Shown: positions 62,396 through 64,000 of the stretch, piece after piece
Numbering within the stretch: position 1 is the first letter of the stretch
Layout: each line of letters begins with the position of its first letter
NCBI GenBank assembly: GCA_018401755.1
Contig: JAGYKJ010000005.1
Span: 310,001 to 374,000, forward strand
Reading direction: 5' to 3'
Length of the DNA stretch: 64,000 bases
Origin: Litorivicinus sp.
GTDB taxonomy: Bacteria; Pseudomonadota; Gammaproteobacteria; Pseudomonadales; Litorivicinaceae
The notes under the pieces: model-generated
Seen by the model: only the letters and a program-made list of their open reading frames with translations
The model's database searches: none
What the model was told of the DNA's origin: nothing
Translations under genes and position numbers: made by a program

Positions 62396-62761
62396 CTATC
62401 CAATCAGAGACGCGATAATCCAGGCGAACAAGCTGTCGAGCGCCCACAAAATCAAAGCCACAATTAACACCACGACCACAACGATCGCAGTGGTCTGTCC
62501 GGTCTCTTGGCGCGTCGGCCACACAACCTTCCGCAATTCAACACGCGCTTCTTTGACCATCTCACGAAATGCAATGCCTTTCGCAGTAGTCAGCGCTAAA
62601 CCACCTGCAACACCTGCAAGCGCCAACAGCGCCAGGACGCGATAGAGAACCGATTCTCCAGCGTAATAACTGTTGCCCACAACGCCCACTGCCACAACAG
62701 CAATGACAACCAGCCACTTTAACTGGTCCAAACGTGATGTGGTTTCCGCTTTCGCGTTCAT
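62396..62761 (-). CDS. secE: Preprotein translocase subunit SecE
   Basis: 121 residues with three membrane helices, the long gammaproteobacterial form. The conserved amphipathic and hinge region is [23 protein letters not shown] 62761 ([20 protein letters not shown]) is the sensible start; the upstream extension would run over the tRNA. Confidence 0.95.
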   Translation of the reverse strand: MNAKAETTSRLDQLKWLVVIAVVAVGVVGNSYYAGESVLYRVLALLALAGVAGGLALTTAKGIAFREMVKEARVELRKVVWPTRQETGQTTAIVVVVVLIVALILWALDSLFAWIIASLIG

Positions 62762-62800
62762 CAATATCCCCACGACTCTGACGGGTCTCCCCGCTAAAAG

Positions 62801-62876
62801 TGGCAGGCCAGGAGGGAATCGAACCCCCAACCTTCGGTTTTGGAGACCGACGCTCTGCCAATTGAGCTACTGGCCT
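62801..62876 (-). tRNA. tRNA-Trp (CCA anticodon)
   Basis: A 76-base cloverleaf with encoded 3-prime CCA. Acceptor AGGCCAG pairs with CTGGCCT; D arm GCTC-AATTGGCA-GAGC; anticodon stem TCGGT/ACCGA with loop CTCCAAA giving anticodon CCA; T arm with TTCGATT. It lies between tuf and secE, the place of a tRNA-Trp gene in E. coli and many relatives. Confidence 0.97.
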
Positions 62877-62885
62877 AACCTATTG

Positions 62886-62903
62886 GCGGGACTCACGTCC
62901 CGC
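62886..62903. repeat. Perfect hairpin between the second tuf gene and tRNA-Trp
   Basis: GCGGGAC-tcac-GTCCCGC, a 7-bp stem with 4-base loop, 10 bases before the tRNA. No T-run follows on the transcribed strand, so it is more likely a processing or stability element of a tuf-tRNA-secE transcript than a terminator. Confidence 0.6.
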
Positions 62904-62917
62904 AGCATTCTGTCAAC

Positions 62918-64000
62918 TTACTTCAAGATTTTCGAGACGACGCCAGCACCCACAGTGCGGCCACCCTCACGAATCGCAAAACGCAAGCCATCTTCCATCG
63001 CAATCGGAGCAATCAACTCCACCGATAACTTCACGTTATCCCCAGGCATCACCATCTCCGTGCCCTCAGGTAACTCACACGCACCCGTGACGTCCGTCGT
63101 CCGGAAGTAAAACTGAGGACGATAGCCCTTGAAGAATGGCGTATGACGTCCACCCTCTTCCTTCGACAACACATACACCTCACACTCAAACTGTGTATGC
63201 GGTGTGATCGAACCCGGCTTCGCTAACACCTGACCACGCTCCACGTCGTCACGCTTGGTACCACGCAACAAGACCCCCACGTTCTCACCCGCTCGACCTT
63301 CGTCAAGCAACTTCCGGAACATCTCAACGCCTGTACAGGTCGTCTTGGTCGTATCCTGAATCCCAATAATCTCCACTTCGTCGCCCACCCGGACAATCCC
63401 GCGCTCAACACGACCCGTCACAACCGTGCCACGACCCGAAATCGAAAAAACATCCTCAATCGGCATCAAAAACGGCAGATCAATCAATCGCTCAGGCTCA
63501 GGAATATACGTGTCCAAGGTCTCAATCAGCCGCTGCACCGCAGGCATCCCAATCTCCGACGTATCCCCTTCCAACGCCTTCAGCGCAGAACCCACAATGA
63601 TCGGTGTGTCGTCACCCGGAAAATCATACTGGTCCAACAACTCACGGACTTCCATCTCCACCAGCTCTAACAGCTCAGGATCATCCACCATGTCCGCTTT
63701 GTTCAAAAACACCACAATGTAGGGAACACCCACCTGACGACTCAGCAAAATATGCTCGCGCGTCTGTGGCATCGGACCATCCGCCGCTGAACAGACCAAA
63801 ATCGCCCCGTCCATCTGCGCCGCACCCGTAATCATGTTCTTCACATAGTCCGCGTGACCAGGACAATCCACGTGCGCGTAATGTCGCGCATGACTCTGAT
63901 ACTCCACGTGCGACGTCGCAATCGTAATCCCACGAGCACGCTCTTCAGGGGCGTTGTCAATCTGATCAAACGCACGCATCTCACCACCAAATACTTCCGC
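62918..64000 (-). CDS. tuf: Elongation factor Tu (second copy, N-terminus beyond the window)
   Basis: The C-terminal 360 residues are visible and the gene runs off the right edge; about 36 N-terminal residues are missing. The protein is identical to the first copy over the shared length. At DNA level I found a single difference, a silent G/T change in a glycine codon (63275 against 46981). The identity stops exactly at the stop codon; the downstream flanks differ. It leads into tRNA-Trp-secE-nusG, as tufB does in E. coli. Confidence 0.97.
   Translation of the reverse strand, partial: AEVFGGEMRAFDQIDNAPEERARGITIATSHVEYQSHARHYAHVDCPGHADYVKNMITGAAQMDGAILVCSAADGPMPQTREHILLSRQVGVPYIVVFLNKADMVDDPELLELVEMEVRELLDQYDFPGDDTPIIVGSALKALEGDTSEIGMPAVQRLIETLDTYIPEPERLIDLPFLMPIEDVFSISGRGTVVTGRVERGIVRVGDEVEIIGIQDTTKTTCTGVEMFRKLLDEGRAGENVGVLLRGTKRDDVERGQVLAKPGSITPHTQFECEVYVLSKEEGGRHTPFFKGYRPQFYFRTTDVTGACELPEGTEMVMPGDNVKLSVELIAPIAMEDGLRFAIREGGRTVGAGVVSKILK

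Noticed and set aside
62886-62903. Hairpin between the second tuf and tRNA-Trp read as a terminator
   Set aside because: No T-run on the transcribed strand and a tRNA starts 10 bases later; more likely a processing or stability element.
1-64000. CRISPR arrays, insertion sequences, prophage or rRNA genes
   Set aside because: No regularly spaced repeats, transposase or integrase genes (XerD is the housekeeping enzyme) or rRNA sequences seen.

Overview
This 64 kb window is a chromosomal segment of a gammaproteobacterium. The evidence is the gene content and order: hom, dsbC, xerD, rplS-trmD-rimM-rpsP-ffh, a CcsA-like gene and a CorC-like gene run in the order I know from Pseudomonas-type genomes. 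The fabA/fabB pair, csrA/rsmA, phaC/phaR, C-terminal sequences of RpoA and Ssb very close to E. coli, and two tuf genes agree with this. I infer an Oceanospirillales/Pseudomonadales-like, perhaps marine, relative; no rRNA is present to settle it.

Layout. 1-7.04 kb (minus strand): the start of homoserine dehydrogenase, an AlaC-type aminotransferase, DsbC, XerD, a Crp/Fnr-type regulator, then rplS-trmD-rimM-rpsP and ffh. Many of these genes are joined by TGATG or abutting stop/start junctions. 7.1-15.6 kb (mostly plus): a cytochrome c assembly-type membrane protein, a CorC-like CBS protein, two divergent NUDIX hydrolases, a stand-alone YqfO/NIF3-N protein, csrA, and an RND efflux pair (adaptor and pump). 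15.4-19.8 kb (minus): a TatD-family gene with an apparent one-base frameshift, prfC, a decayed AbiEii-type toxin fragment, and mmsA. 19.9-28.5 kb: a polyhydroxyalkanoate locus (phaC divergent from phaR and a phasin), an AcuI-like acryloyl-CoA reductase, glutathione synthase, a pterin dehydratase, fabA-fabB, a glutathione S-transferase and an RmlD-like protein that lacks the usual catalytic Tyr/Lys. 28.5-32.9 kb: ssb divergent from uvrA, and rarD.

33-64 kb (all minus strand) is the large transcription/translation block. Read in the direction of transcription it is tuf, tRNA-Trp, secE, nusG, rplKAJL, rpoBC, rpsL, rpsG, fusA, tuf, the S10 operon, the spc operon to secY and rpmJ, then the alpha operon rpsM-rpsK-rpsD-rpoA-rplQ, closed by a strong terminator. 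Good sigma-70 promoters can be read upstream of rpsJ, rpsL and rpsM, and the L10 leader is recognisable upstream of rplJ.

Most of the window is housekeeping and I found no clear new multi-gene system. The most interesting signals are small: an rpoC terminator whose loop holds the -10 box of the rpsL promoter; palindrome clusters upstream of csrA, fabA and the phasin gene; a hairpin after csrA that hides the ribosome-binding region of the efflux adaptor; the frameshifted tatD; a toxin remnant; and the RmlD-like protein with substituted active-site residues.
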